A stretch of DNA of 64,000 nt, taken from positions 3,862,001-3,926,000 of the forward strand of contig NZ_CP017704.1 in assembly GCF_002243645.1 (NCBI RefSeq), read 5' to 3'. This document shows positions 16,974-25,908 of the stretch, one piece after another. Below the pieces are notes generated by a model. The model was given only the letters and a program-made list of their open reading frames with translations, made no database searches and was not told the DNA's origin. The first letter of the stretch is position 1. Each line of letters opens with the position of its first letter. Source of the stretch: Peribacillus simplex NBRC 15720 = DSM 1321 (GTDB lineage Bacteria > Bacillota > Bacilli > Bacillales > DSM-1321). The position numbers and the translations under genes are program-made.

Positions 16974-17559
16974 ATTCTTCACACTCCAAAGCTTGAGTTT
17001 TAAGATAAGCTTTCCGATATCCTGAGGGGGTATTCCCCATTTTACTTTTGAATAGCGTCATGAAATAGGGTGTGCTCGAGAACCCGACAGCCAAGCCTAT
17101 TTCAGTTATCGGCTGTTCGGAGTTTTCTAGGAGCTTCGTTGCTTTTTCAAGGCGAAGCCGTTGAATGTATTCAGTGGGCGATATCCCCTTCACACGCTTG
17201 AATGATCGTTGTAAATGATAGGGGCTGCCGTGGGAAATATCCGCCAATTTGTTCAATGTGAGGGGTTCTCTGTAATGGGTGTCGATCCATTCGGCTATTT
17301 GTTCAACCCATTCTTCTGTCGGCAAATTCAGTCCTTCCGGTTTACATCGTTTACAAGGCCGGAAATCTTCTTCCAAAGCCATCATGGCATTTTTGAAAAT
17401 CTTCACGTTTTCCTTATTCGGCACCCTGGATTTACAGGAGGGCCTGCAAAAGATGCCCGTCGTAATTACTCCGTATAAAAAATGATCATCATATGCTGCA
17501 TCACAATCTATAATAGCTTTCCAATATTCATTCGGGAAATCTGCTTTTTTCGGATTCAC
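16963..17559 (-). CDS. adaA: AdaA: methylphosphotriester-DNA methyltransferase and transcriptional activator
   Basis: A 198-residue protein. With the GTG start at 17559 (behind GCAGAGGTGAGTGTA) the zinc cysteines fall at 38, 42, 69 and 72 (GIFCRPSCKSR and RPCKRC), the same numbers as in E. coli Ada, which supports this start over the longer frame from 17646. Residues 95-195 hold two AraC-type helix-turn-helices (LNKLADISHGSPYHLQRSFK and ITEIGLAVGFSSTPYFMTLF). Methylation of the first cysteine by damaged DNA turns Ada proteins into activators of the adaptive response. Divergent alkA is the expected target. A 13-base direct repeat in the intergenic region may be its operator. Confidence 0.94.
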   Translation of the reverse strand: MNPKKADFPNEYWKAIIDCDAAYDDHFLYGVITTGIFCRPSCKSRVPNKENVKIFKNAMMALEEDFRPCKRCKPEGLNLPTEEWVEQIAEWIDTHYREPLTLNKLADISHGSPYHLQRSFKRVKGISPTEYIQRLRLEKATKLLENSEQPITEIGLAVGFSSTPYFMTLFKSKMGNTPSGYRKAYLKTQALECEEYEE

Positions 17560-17624
17560 TACACTCACCTCTGCATTTAGTATACAAGAAAGGGTTGATA
17601 TACAAACATTTTGATAATATAAAA

Positions 17625-17637
17625 GCAAGATAACGTA
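17625..17637 (+). promoter_or_regulatory. Candidate AdaA operator, copy 1
   Basis: GCAAGATAACGTA is repeated exactly at 17698-17710, in the same orientation, 73 bases apart. Both copies lie in the intergenic region between the divergent adaA and alkA genes. E. coli Ada boxes contain AAAGCGCA; AAAGCAAG here is similar. Confidence 0.5.
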
Positions 17638-17697
17638 ATTATTCAATAAGTTTTGTTAAAATAAGGGAGTTGGATGAATCACTATTTGAAGGAAAGA

Positions 17698-17710
17698 GCA
17701 AGATAACGTA
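17698..17710 (+). promoter_or_regulatory. Candidate AdaA operator, copy 2
   Basis: Exact second copy of GCAAGATAACGTA, 47 bases upstream of the alkA start codon. Confidence 0.5.
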
Positions 17711-17756
17711 CCCATTTTTCATTAGAATAAAGAGAATAGGCCAAAGGAGGAGCAGG

Positions 17757-18683
17757 ATGAAAGAGACATTATCAAATGATGAAGGCATGACTGAATTGAG
17801 AATTCGTGCACCAAAAGAGTTTAGTTTTTCGGAAAATCTTAAATATTTATCAAGATCCTCCAATGAATGTCTGTTTGATATTGTTGATCAAAAAATTTAT
17901 CGAGCACTTGTTGTCGAAAACGAGACACTTTTAGTAGAAATCAGTGCGATGAATGAAACGGAGCTGACCGTTCGATTTCCAGGACGAACTGCACCGATGG
18001 ATAATCAGGTAAAGAATGCTGTTTACCAATACGTTCGTCACTGGTTCGATCTTGAGACAAATCTGCTTCCTTTTTATGAGCTGGCCCAAAATGACCCTTT
18101 ATTGCAAAAGCCGGTAAGCCAATTCTTCGGTTTGAGAAATATGGGCATCCCTGATTTGTTTGAAGCGATTGCCTGGGGAATACTTGGACAGCAGATTAAC
18201 TTGACTTATGCCTATACCTTGAAACGGAGGCTTGTGGAGGGATTTGGTGATTTTGTTGAATTCGAAGGAAAGCAATATTGGCTGTTTCCAAAGCCTGATG
18301 TGATCGCGAAATTGACGGTCGAAGATTTTGTCGATTTGAGGATGACGGTGAAGAAGTGTGAATATTTAATAGGTGTTGCTCAACTGATTGCAAAAGGAGA
18401 ACTTACAAAAGAAAAGCTTTTGAATGCAAAGAATGTAAAAGAGGCTGAAAAAATGCTGACCAAAATACGGGGAATCGGTCCGTGGACAGCGAACTATGTC
18501 CTGATGCGCTGTTTACGTTTTCCAGCAGCCTTTCCCATCGATGACGTCGGGCTGCATAATTCCATGAAACTGGTCATGCAAACGGAAGCAAAACCAACGA
18601 AAGCGGAAATCCGGAAACTATCGGAAGCGTGGGCCGATTGGGAATCCTATGCGACCTTCTATTTATGGAGATTGCTATATTGA
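17757..18683 (+). CDS. alkA: DNA-3-methyladenine glycosylase AlkA
   Basis: A 308-residue glycosylase, starting at ATG 17757 behind CCAAAGGAGGAGCAGG (the frame is open from 17670 but without a site). The N-terminal TBP-like domain is followed by the HhH-GPD core: FEAIAWGILGQQINLTYA, the hairpin TKIRGIGPWTANYVLMRCL and the catalytic Asp in FPIDDVGLHN. It excises 3-methyladenine and other alkylated bases. It is divergent from adaA-ogt, the same arrangement as in B. subtilis, so it belongs to the adaptive response to alkylation. Confidence 0.94.
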   Translation: MKETLSNDEGMTELRIRAPKEFSFSENLKYLSRSSNECLFDIVDQKIYRALVVENETLLVEISAMNETELTVRFPGRTAPMDNQVKNAVYQYVRHWFDLETNLLPFYELAQNDPLLQKPVSQFFGLRNMGIPDLFEAIAWGILGQQINLTYAYTLKRRLVEGFGDFVEFEGKQYWLFPKPDVIAKLTVEDFVDLRMTVKKCEYLIGVAQLIAKGELTKEKLLNAKNVKEAEKMLTKIRGIGPWTANYVLMRCLRFPAAFPIDDVGLHNSMKLVMQTEAKPTKAEIRKLSEAWADWESYATFYLWRLLY

Positions 18684-18702
18684 ATTAGTGCATACTCCTG
18701 TG

Positions 18703-18777
18703 TTTCGGAGATAAAACTGCAGAGTTCGTCGATATATTCCTAATTTCGGAGAAAAAACGGTAGTTTTCGTCGATAAA
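18703..18777. repeat. Two-unit 41-bp intergenic repeat
   Basis: TTTCGGAGA recurs at 18703 and 18744, and TTCGTCGATA at 18725 and 18766, both 41 bases apart. Each unit splits into two halves of about 20-21 bases. It lies between alkA and the next gene and is not an obvious terminator. Confidence 0.6.
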
Positions 18778-18852
18778 TTGCATTTCCAGCCCAAACACCT
18801 TGAGTCCATATATCATAGCTTATTACATTCAATCTTATAGAGGTGAATGACC

Positions 18853-19236
18853 ATGTATATGGACCCAATGTACCATTATGAAGATCAAGCTTTTCTTGAA
18901 CGGCAGTTTCCCGGTCTATCCGGCTTTCCGGGCATCCCTGGTATGCCTCAATTTCCAGGTCAACCAGGACCGCCGCCGGGTTCGCAAGCACCAACAGCTC
19001 CCCCGCCAGCGTTTATCCCCCACCAGCAATCGGCTTCACCATTTGCCGTAGATCCAGGTGCCATTTCGTTTTGTCTGTTCAGGAATACTTTTATATGGCT
19101 AAACAATGGTGCGAGTTTCTGGTATTATCCCATTTTCGTCGGTCCGCGTTCTGTTGCCGGCTTCAGGTGGAATGGCAGGTTCTGGACGTTTTTTGGTATC
19201 GATACAAGACAAATCAATTCATTTAGCTGTTTTTGA
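18853..19236 (+). CDS. Proline/glycine-rich protein with aromatic C-terminal domain
   Basis: A 127-residue protein. Residues 20-60 are rich in Gly and Pro with collagen-like spacing (LSGFPGIPGMPQFPGQPGPP). Residues 70-127 form an aromatic domain (GAISFCLFRNTFIWLNNG, SFWYYPIFVG, FRWNGRFWTFFGIDTRQINS). I know of similar hypothetical proteins in Bacillaceae but not of a function; a surface or spore-coat role is only a guess. ATG 18853 is used because GAGGTGA directly abuts ATG 18847. No signal peptide is visible. Confidence 0.65.
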   Translation: MYMDPMYHYEDQAFLERQFPGLSGFPGIPGMPQFPGQPGPPPGSQAPTAPPPAFIPHQQSASPFAVDPGAISFCLFRNTFIWLNNGASFWYYPIFVGPRSVAGFRWNGRFWTFFGIDTRQINSFSCF

Positions 19237-19275
19237 AAAAATGCTCAAAGGAGATGCTTCCTTTGAGCATTTTAT
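19237..19275. terminator. Bidirectional terminator
   Basis: AAATGCTCAAAGG and CCTTTGAGCATTT form a perfect stem around AGATGCTT. It separates the Pro/Gly-rich gene and the convergent membrane-protein gene, whose stop codon lies inside it. Confidence 0.88.
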
Positions 19276-19637
19276 GTTTCAGATTGTTTTGCCTTCTTCC
19301 AATACGAAAAGGTATGGTAGCCAGACAGAAGCAGTGCTATCCAAAGATATACATCAGTAAGAGAAATGCCTATAGCTGATTGTCCACCTAAAGCGGTCAA
19401 CACTCCCACTACGGAAAGGAGATACAAGGTGTAAAACACCTGCTCCTTGATTCTCGCACCATTATCGGCGTGACCATCTTTCTTAAAAAGGACACTGAGA
19501 AATAATCCTATCATAACCCCAAGAAGTACCTCGGGTGACACGATATCAGAAAGAAAAAAGACTGGAAAAAAATCGTAAATCAGCAAAAGGGTTATGATGA
19601 TCATATAAATCATTTGAAAAGGATTCAAGAAATTCAT
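19272..19637 (-). CDS. Hypothetical four-helix membrane protein
   Basis: A 121-residue protein with about four hydrophobic segments (near 8-27, 33-52, 68-86, 92-108) and a charged cytoplasmic loop (FKKDGHADNGARIKEQ). Not recognised. It starts at an ATG behind AAAGGGGAGGGTGAA, a strong site. It is divergent from the second citrate-type kinase gene. Confidence 0.65.
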   Translation of the reverse strand: MNFLNPFQMIYMIIITLLLIYDFFPVFFLSDIVSPEVLLGVMIGLFLSVLFKKDGHADNGARIKEQVFYTLYLLSVVGVLTALGGQSAIGISLTDVYLWIALLLSGYHTFSYWKKAKQSET

Positions 19638-19804
19638 TTCACCCTCCCCTTTTTGTTAAATTATACCTTGTTTTGTTACTTAAATCCTTTCATTTTTGAA
19701 TGTGGCGAAATAAACGGCCAACAATGTTCAATATTTAATAGAAATGGTAAAATCATTATGCTCCTATAAAATTTAGTGAATGAAAATGAAAATAGAGGAT
19801 GCTG

Positions 19805-21415
19805 TTGAAAATGAGGAAAGTATCGCTGGAAACCAAGATTCTCGGGTTAGTCTTATCGTTGAGCCTTTTTTTGATTATCTTATTGACTACTTCTTTTTCC
19901 TATATGGAAGGAAGGCAAATAGCGAAGGATAAAGGTCAATTGGCGTTGGAGCTTTCAAAGACGGTTAGCTTCATGCCTACCGTTACAGATGCCTTTGAAA
20001 CTGATGATCCCGCTGGCATAATCCAGCCGATTGTCGAAAAGATCCGCAGGGAAACAGGGGCTGAGTTCATCGTTGTAGGGAATGCAGAGGGAATTCGCTA
20101 TTCCCATCCGCTGGCTTCCGAAATTGGGAAGCGGATGGAAGGCGGGGATAATAGCAGGGCCATTCGGGAAGGCGAATATTATGTCTCCGAAGCGGCAGGA
20201 TCACTCGGACTTTCCATTCGGGGGAAGTCACCGGTATTCAATGAGGCTGGAAAAATAATTGGAATCGTCTCCGTCGGTTTTTTAGTGGACGATGTCCGCG
20301 CCCAAATTTTCAAGGATTTGTCCAAAGAGATGATTGTATCTTTAGTGGCCATCATGATATCGATCATTGGCAGTTATATGCTGGCAAGGAGCATACGTAA
20401 AGATACATTGGGGCTGGAACCATTTGAAATCGCCAATTTATATAAAGAAAAAAATGCAGTGCTGCATTCGGTGAAAGAAGGGATTCTGGCCATTGACCAA
20501 AATGGGTCGATTACCTCGATGAATCAGCCGGCGAAAAAATTGCTGGATATTAAAGAGTCGGTTCGCCATTTGAACGTGGATAACGTGGATGGCCTATTTC
20601 CTTCGAAATATTTATTCGAAGTGCTGAAGTCCGGTGAACCGCAAGTGGATAAGGAGATTTCATGGAAAGACAAATCCGTTATCGTTAATTGCACGCCAAT
20701 CTTCGATAGTGAAGGGGTAAGCGGTGTTGTCGCTTCGTTCCGTGATCGAACGGAAATTGAGGAAATGGTCAACACATTATCTGAAGTGAAGATGCATTCA
20801 GAGGATTTGAGGGCACAAACCCATGAATTTACCAATAAACTATACGTCCTTTCAGGATTGATACAATTAGGGGAATATGATGAAGCGATAGAAATGATTC
20901 AAAGCGAAACATCCGAATTGCATTCCCTGAACCGTGTCGTGTTCGAACAGATAAAGGATACAAAAGTACAAGCCCTGTTACTTGGTAAGATAGGGAAAGC
21001 ATCGGAGAAGAAGATCATCTTTGAAATAGACGCACAAAGTTACCTAGAGAAACTGCCGGATCATATAAAATTGTCACAACTAACATTGATTCTAGGCAAC
21101 ATTATCGATAATGCACTTGAAGCGGTTTCAAGCATGGAAGAGCCGCGCGTGAAATTTTTCGCCACAGATATCGGAAATGATATGGTATTTGAAGTGAGTG
21201 ATAACGGAAAAGGAATACCTGAGGATGCCATCGCCCATATTTTCGATCGGGGTTTCACTTCGAAAAACAGCGGAAGTCCGAGTGGTTATGGACTTTCGAA
21301 TGCTGATCATGTCGTAAAAGAGCTGGGCGGCATCATCGAAGTTCAAAGCGAGGATGGAAACACCATATTCACCGTGTATCTTCCTAAAGAACAGAGAGGA
21401 GGGAAAGGATGCTGA
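19805..21415 (+). CDS. citS: CitA/DcuS-family sensor histidine kinase (second citrate-type system)
   Basis: About 536 residues, paralogous to the kinase at 4.6 kb. TM1 is near the N-terminus, then a PDC sensor (YSHPLASEIGKRMEGG), TM2 near 178, a cytoplasmic PAS (ILAIDQNGSITSMNQPAKK), the His-box QTHEFTNKLY (His about 340), an N-box NIIDNALEA, and G-boxes DNGKGIP and GYGLSNADHVV. The start is uncertain: AGAGG abuts ATG 19799 and is 6 bases from TTG 19805 and 12 from ATG 19811. It overlaps the regulator gene by 7 bases. The CitMHS gene downstream points to citrate as signal; symbol by analogy. Confidence 0.88.
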   Translation: MKMRKVSLETKILGLVLSLSLFLIILLTTSFSYMEGRQIAKDKGQLALELSKTVSFMPTVTDAFETDDPAGIIQPIVEKIRRETGAEFIVVGNAEGIRYSHPLASEIGKRMEGGDNSRAIREGEYYVSEAAGSLGLSIRGKSPVFNEAGKIIGIVSVGFLVDDVRAQIFKDLSKEMIVSLVAIMISIIGSYMLARSIRKDTLGLEPFEIANLYKEKNAVLHSVKEGILAIDQNGSITSMNQPAKKLLDIKESVRHLNVDNVDGLFPSKYLFEVLKSGEPQVDKEISWKDKSVIVNCTPIFDSEGVSGVVASFRDRTEIEEMVNTLSEVKMHSEDLRAQTHEFTNKLYVLSGLIQLGEYDEAIEMIQSETSELHSLNRVVFEQIKDTKVQALLLGKIGKASEKKIIFEIDAQSYLEKLPDHIKLSQLTLILGNIIDNALEAVSSMEEPRVKFFATDIGNDMVFEVSDNGKGIPEDAIAHIFDRGFTSKNSGSPSGYGLSNADHVVKELGGIIEVQSEDGNTIFTVYLPKEQRGGKGC

Positions 21416-22098
21416 AGATAAGAGCTGTCATCGCAGAAGATGATTTTCGTGTAGCGGATATCCATGAAAAATTCTTAAAAAACTTTGATGAAATAGAAGT
21501 GGTCGGAAAAGCTGTCAATGCCAAAAAAGCGCTTCGTATCTTGGAACAAAAAAGTCCGGATCTGCTTTTGCTTGATGTTTATATGCCAGATCAGCTTGGT
21601 ACAGACCTCCTTCCGGACATACGTAAAAAATTCCCGAATGTGGATATTATCATGATTACCGCGGCAACGGATAAAGAACAACTTGAAAAGGCGCTTCACT
21701 ATGGTGTAGAGAATTATTTAATTAAACCAGTGGAAATGAAGCGCTTCAACCAAGTTATCGAAGAGTATCTGAAGAAAGTCCATCTGATGAAATCCAAACA
21801 AGAAATAGATCAGGATTTTGTTGATCTCATTTTGAAAAAGGGATCTTCCGTTTCGGAAACGAATGATGGGCCGTCCTTACCGAAAGGGGTCGACGAAATT
21901 ACTTTGGCGAAAGTGATCGAGGTTCTCGAAGCAAGCGATATCGGTTTGTCGGCTGAGCAAGTGAGCGGTCAGATCGGTGCTTCCAGGACAACCGCGAGAC
22001 GCTATCTGGAATACTTGATATCCGTTAAGAAATGTAAAGCGGAAGTCGTATACGGGGTGGTGGGAAGACCTGAACGAAGATATTATAAAATTCAATAG
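21409..22098 (+). CDS. citT: CitT-type response regulator (second citrate-type system)
   Basis: A 229-residue regulator. It has acidic residues EDDF near 9, phospho-acceptor Asp56 in LLLLDVYMPDQLG, and LIKPVEM near 104. The C-terminal DNA-binding part has IGASRTTARRYLEYL and the family ending YGVVGRPERRYYKIQ, parallel to the regulator at 6.2 kb. The start ATG lies inside the kinase stop region (translational coupling). It probably activates the CitMHS gene 350 bases downstream. Confidence 0.92.
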   Translation: MLKIRAVIAEDDFRVADIHEKFLKNFDEIEVVGKAVNAKKALRILEQKSPDLLLLDVYMPDQLGTDLLPDIRKKFPNVDIIMITAATDKEQLEKALHYGVENYLIKPVEMKRFNQVIEEYLKKVHLMKSKQEIDQDFVDLILKKGSSVSETNDGPSLPKGVDEITLAKVIEVLEASDIGLSAEQVSGQIGASRTTARRYLEYLISVKKCKAEVVYGVVGRPERRYYKIQ

Positions 22099-22110
22099 AA
22101 TTAAATGTGG

Positions 22111-22139
22111 AACACCTTCAAGATTGGAGGTGTTTTTTT
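22111..22139 (+). terminator. Terminator after citT
   Basis: AACACCT and AGGTGTT pair across about ten bases, followed by a T7 run. Confidence 0.75.
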
Positions 22140-22374
22140 ATGCATGCTGTACAACGGTTAAAATGGTTTGAAAGATTTCAAAAAAAGCAATGTGAGTTAG
22201 TTTAGAAATCCTCTGCAATGCATAAAGATTTAGTCACTGTTTGCTTAATAATCGTATCTTTTCCTTAAAGAACCCGCCATTCAACCCGGGGAATGGAGTC
22301 TGGTTCACTCTGAAAAATCGCCTCCGTGAACACAATGAACACAATTAATTTAATAGTTTTAAAACACAATAAAT

Positions 22375-22388
22375 TGAAAACGCTTACA
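22375..22388 (+). promoter_or_regulatory. cre (CcpA) site before CitMHS gene 2
   Basis: TGAAAACGCTTACA matches TGWAANCGNTNWCA at all 14 positions. It lies 61 bases upstream of the transporter start codon and suggests glucose repression. Confidence 0.8.
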
Positions 22389-22449
22389 GATAAAGTGATT
22401 TCATATACAATTTAGAAAATTAGAAAATTAGAAATTGAGGAGTGATCAT

Positions 22450-23742
22450 ATGCTCGCTTTATTAGGATACTTGATGATAGTAGTGTTTATGATTTTAATT
22501 ATGACAGGGCGACTTACAGCCATGATAGCTTTGATTGCAGTACCAAGTGCCTTTGCACTTATTGGTGGGTTTGGCGGTAAAATGGGCGAAATGGCTTTGG
22601 AAGGAATCAAAGATGTGGCGCCAACGGGCATCATGATATTGTTTGCGATCCTTTTCTTTGGCATTTTGATCGATGCTGGCGTTTTTGACCCGATCATCAA
22701 TACAATCCTTAAGGTTGTAAAAGGAGATCCAGTCAAAATTGCCATCGGCACGGCAGTACTGGCTTTGCTGATTTCCTTGGATGGAGATGGTACGACAACA
22801 TATATGATAACGATTTCAGCCATGCTTCCGCTATATAAACGGATTGGAATGAGACCGCTAGTATTGGCCGGTATTGCTGTTTCGTCATCTGGAGTCATGA
22901 ATCTACTTCCTTGGGGAGGCCCGACAGCACGGGTGATGACCGCTTTAAAACTTGAAATGTCCGATGTTTTCACACCTGTCATTCCTGCGATGATTGGCGG
23001 AGTCCTATTCGTCCTTTTCATGGCATATTGCCTGGGTAAAAAAGAAAGAAAGAGAATTGGGATCATAGAAGTCGATTATCGTGCTGTGGCACAGCATGCG
23101 GCTGCAACGGAAGATGCTTATCTTAAACGTCCTAAATTGATAATATTCAATTACGCATTGACCCTTACACTGCTGGTTGCGCTGATTATGGAACTAATGC
23201 CTTCAGCAGTCCTGTTCATGATAGGTTTTGCGATTGCCATTACGGTTAATTATCCAAAACTCAAAGATCAAAAAGAACGTGTGGCAAACTATGCAGACAA
23301 TGCTCTATCTGTTATTTCGATGATTTTTGCTGCAGGTGTCTTCACTGGAATCCTTGCAGGTACGGAAATGGTCGATGCCATGGCAAACTCTTTGATTCAA
23401 CATATTCCAGATCAAATGGGTGCACATTTTGCTGTGATCACAGCTATCATCTCAGCACCTTTCACGTTCTTCATGTCTAATGACGCATTTTATTATGGTG
23501 TGCTCCCATTACTTGCTAAAGCGGGAGCTGCGTATGGAATTGACCCTGCCCTGATCGGTAGAGCTTCACTATTAGGGTTGCCCGTCCATTTATTAAGTCC
23601 GCTTGTTCCATCCACCTATCTATTGGTTGGAATGGTAGGGGAAGATTTCGGTGCATTGCAGCGCACTTTCCTGAAATGGGCATGCGGATCGACGCTTGTC
23701 ATGATAGTGGTATCTGTCCTATTGGGAATCATCCCACTATAA
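22450..23742 (+). CDS. citM: CitMHS-family metal-citrate transporter (copy 2)
   Basis: A 430-residue, 11-12-helix membrane protein. I start at ATG 22450 behind TTGAGGAGTGATCAT; the frame opens at TTG 22435, which is part of that ribosome site. It keeps LDGDGTTTYMITISAMLPLY, PWGGPTARVMTAL and ISAPFTFFMSNDAFYYGVLP. The Arg in PWGGPTAR and the Asp in SNDAF agree with my memory of B. subtilis CitM and are lost in copy 1, so this copy is the better candidate for metal-citrate uptake. Expression is likely activated by the adjacent CitST-like pair and repressed through the perfect cre site. The symbol is by analogy. Confidence 0.92.
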   Translation: MLALLGYLMIVVFMILIMTGRLTAMIALIAVPSAFALIGGFGGKMGEMALEGIKDVAPTGIMILFAILFFGILIDAGVFDPIINTILKVVKGDPVKIAIGTAVLALLISLDGDGTTTYMITISAMLPLYKRIGMRPLVLAGIAVSSSGVMNLLPWGGPTARVMTALKLEMSDVFTPVIPAMIGGVLFVLFMAYCLGKKERKRIGIIEVDYRAVAQHAAATEDAYLKRPKLIIFNYALTLTLLVALIMELMPSAVLFMIGFAIAITVNYPKLKDQKERVANYADNALSVISMIFAAGVFTGILAGTEMVDAMANSLIQHIPDQMGAHFAVITAIISAPFTFFMSNDAFYYGVLPLLAKAGAAYGIDPALIGRASLLGLPVHLLSPLVPSTYLLVGMVGEDFGALQRTFLKWACGSTLVMIVVSVLLGIIPL

Positions 23743-23753
23743 GGCTCCATTTA

Positions 23754-23796
23754 TAAAAGAGTCCCGTTCGTCAAGATGCGAACGGGACTCTTTTAT
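23754..23796 (+). terminator. Strong terminator after CitMHS gene 2
   Basis: AAAAGAGTCCCGTTCG pairs perfectly with CGAACGGGACTCTTTT around a TCAAGATG loop. Confidence 0.93.
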
Positions 23797-23841
23797 CTGC
23801 TTCAAGCGCTGAATAAATCTGGAAAAGTGAGATACATTATG

Positions 23842-23864
23842 TTTGTCTTCTCTTTCGCGACAAA
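23842..23864. promoter_or_regulatory. Possible MtlR operator before mtlA
   Basis: TTTGTC and GACAAA form an inverted repeat separated by 11 bases, about 85 bases upstream of the mtlA start. Known MtlR sites contain inverted TTGNCA/TGNCAA elements, so the match is only partial. Confidence 0.35.
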
Positions 23865-23948
23865 GTTAGCTTTTTCTTTTATTGAATGCGGAATGTACGT
23901 ACCTTAAGATTAAAGGAAACTATATTAATATGAAGGGAAGAGAGCAAA

Positions 23949-25892
23949 ATGGCTCAATTTAATATAAAAGTTGCAGTTCAAAAGTTCGGTAACTTTCTAA
24001 GTTCAATGGTCATGCCGAATATATCAGCTTTCATAGCATGGGGGCTAATCACTGCCCTATTCATCCCATCTGGTTTCCTGCCAAATGAAAGCCTTGCCAA
24101 AATGGTTACACCGATGGTTACGTTTTTACTGCCGCTTTTAATTGGGTATACGGGTGGTAAGCTAATCCATGACCACCGTGGCGGCGTAGTCGGTGCCATT
24201 GCGACAATGGGCGTCATCGTTGGATCTGACATCCCGATGTTCCTTGGTGCAATGATAATGGGACCGTTCGGCGGATATGTCATCAAGAAATTCGATCAAT
24301 TGATTGAAGGGAAAATAAAAGCCGGTTTTGAAATGCTGGTTAATAATTTCTCAGCAGGGATAATTGGCGGCTTATTGTCCATACTATCCTTCTTGGCCAT
24401 CGGGCCTGCTGTAGACGTATTTACAGGCTGGCTTGTAGCAGGAGTCGATTGGCTTGTCGGTACAGGTTTACTGCCGTTGACAAGTATCTTGATCGAGCCT
24501 GCCAAGGTATTGTTCTTGAACAATGCCATCAATCATGGTGTATTATCACCAATCGGTGTAGAGCAAGTTAAACAAACTGGGGCTTCCATCCTGTTCCTTC
24601 TGGAATCGAATCCTGGACCAGGTATCGGCGTATTGCTTGCCTATTGCTTTTTTGGAAAGGGAACGGCGAAGAAATCAGCGCCAGGAGCTGCCATCATTCA
24701 TTTCTTCGGCGGGATCCATGAAATTTATTTCCCTTATATCCTAATGAAGCCGATGTTATTCTTAGCAGTCATTCTTGGAGGCATGAGTGGGGTTTTCACA
24801 TTGGTCCTACTAGGCGGAGGATTGTTTGCTCCAGCTTCTCCAGGCAGCATACTTGCCATTACAGCAGTAACTCCGCATAATGCGGGCGCATATATTGCTA
24901 ACTTTGCAGGCGTGATCGTAGCGGCCCTTGTTTCATTTATCGTCGGTGCATTCATCTTAAAAACAGGAAAGCAATCCGAAGAGAATATTGAAGATGCCGC
25001 GAAAAAAATGCAAGAAATGAAAGGCAAGAAAAGCTCTGTTGCCGATGTGTTCGCTTCAGATCCGGGAACGATGCCAACAAACGTCAGCAAAATAATATTT
25101 GCCTGCGATGCTGGGATGGGATCAAGTGCGATGGGGGCCTCGCTGCTTCGCAAGAAGGTGAAGGAAGCCGGATTGAATATCGCTGTTACCAATACGGCGA
25201 TTTCAAACATTCCTGCTGATGCCCAAATCGTCATAACACAGGAAGAATTAACTCCAAGGGCACAGAATAAAGTGCCGAATGCTTATCATGTATCCGTCGA
25301 TAATTTCCTATCGAGCCCTGAATACGATTCATTGCTTGCACGGCTTCAGGATGACGGTACCGATGAGTTGCATGAAATCGTCGAAGATGCTGAAGAGAAG
25401 GTTCCCGGTGTTCGTGAACATTCAATCGAGCCTGGCATCAACGAGGATGAGCAGGATAATAATGAATTGCTTCGCGAAGAAAACGTCTTCCTTAATCAAC
25501 AATTCGCCAATAAGGAAGAAGCGATCCGCTTTGCGGGAAGAGCTTTGGTCAAAGCAGGTTACGTTAAGGAAAGCTATATTGAAGCAATGATTGCTCGTGA
25601 TGAATTGACTTCAACCTATATGGGGAATGATGTAGCCATTCCGCACGGAACCGAGGAAGCTAAGAAAGATGTCCTTAAATCTGGATTTACCGTTTTACAA
25701 ATTCCTGATGGTGTCGACTTTGACGGCCAAAAGGCACGATTGATATTCGGCATTGCCGGCAAGGACGGGACACATCTTGAAATTCTATCTGGCATTGCAG
25801 TTACCTGCTCTGATATGGAGAATATCGAAAAGATGGTTAAAGCCACATCAGCCAGGGAATTGATGGATATTATAAAAGTCGAAAATAATTAA
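23949..25892 (+). CDS. mtlA: Mannitol-specific PTS EIICBA component
   Basis: A 647-residue fusion. EIIC (about 1-340) has FGNFLSSMVMPNISAFIAWG, GSDIPMFLGAMIMGP and HFFGGIHEIYFPYIL. EIIB (about 378-470) has KIIFACDAGMGSSAMGAS with active Cys386. A charged linker follows, then EIIA (about 500-647) with TYMGNDVAIPHGT and active His566. It takes up mannitol and phosphorylates it to mannitol-1-phosphate. Because EIIA is fused, no separate mtlF is needed, and none is seen: the order is mtlA-mtlR-mtlD, whereas several Bacilli have mtlA-mtlR-mtlF-mtlD. Confidence 0.95.
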   Translation: MAQFNIKVAVQKFGNFLSSMVMPNISAFIAWGLITALFIPSGFLPNESLAKMVTPMVTFLLPLLIGYTGGKLIHDHRGGVVGAIATMGVIVGSDIPMFLGAMIMGPFGGYVIKKFDQLIEGKIKAGFEMLVNNFSAGIIGGLLSILSFLAIGPAVDVFTGWLVAGVDWLVGTGLLPLTSILIEPAKVLFLNNAINHGVLSPIGVEQVKQTGASILFLLESNPGPGIGVLLAYCFFGKGTAKKSAPGAAIIHFFGGIHEIYFPYILMKPMLFLAVILGGMSGVFTLVLLGGGLFAPASPGSILAITAVTPHNAGAYIANFAGVIVAALVSFIVGAFILKTGKQSEENIEDAAKKMQEMKGKKSSVADVFASDPGTMPTNVSKIIFACDAGMGSSAMGASLLRKKVKEAGLNIAVTNTAISNIPADAQIVITQEELTPRAQNKVPNAYHVSVDNFLSSPEYDSLLARLQDDGTDELHEIVEDAEEKVPGVREHSIEPGINEDEQDNNELLREENVFLNQQFANKEEAIRFAGRALVKAGYVKESYIEAMIARDELTSTYMGNDVAIPHGTEEAKKDVLKSGFTVLQIPDGVDFDGQKARLIFGIAGKDGTHLEILSGIAVTCSDMENIEKMVKATSARELMDIIKVENN

Positions 25893-25908
25893 ATACTCTT
25901 AACCAAGA

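Noticed and set aside
23879..23900. Possible cre site before mtlA (TGAATGCGGAATGTA)
   Set aside because: It breaks the consensus at several invariant positions.
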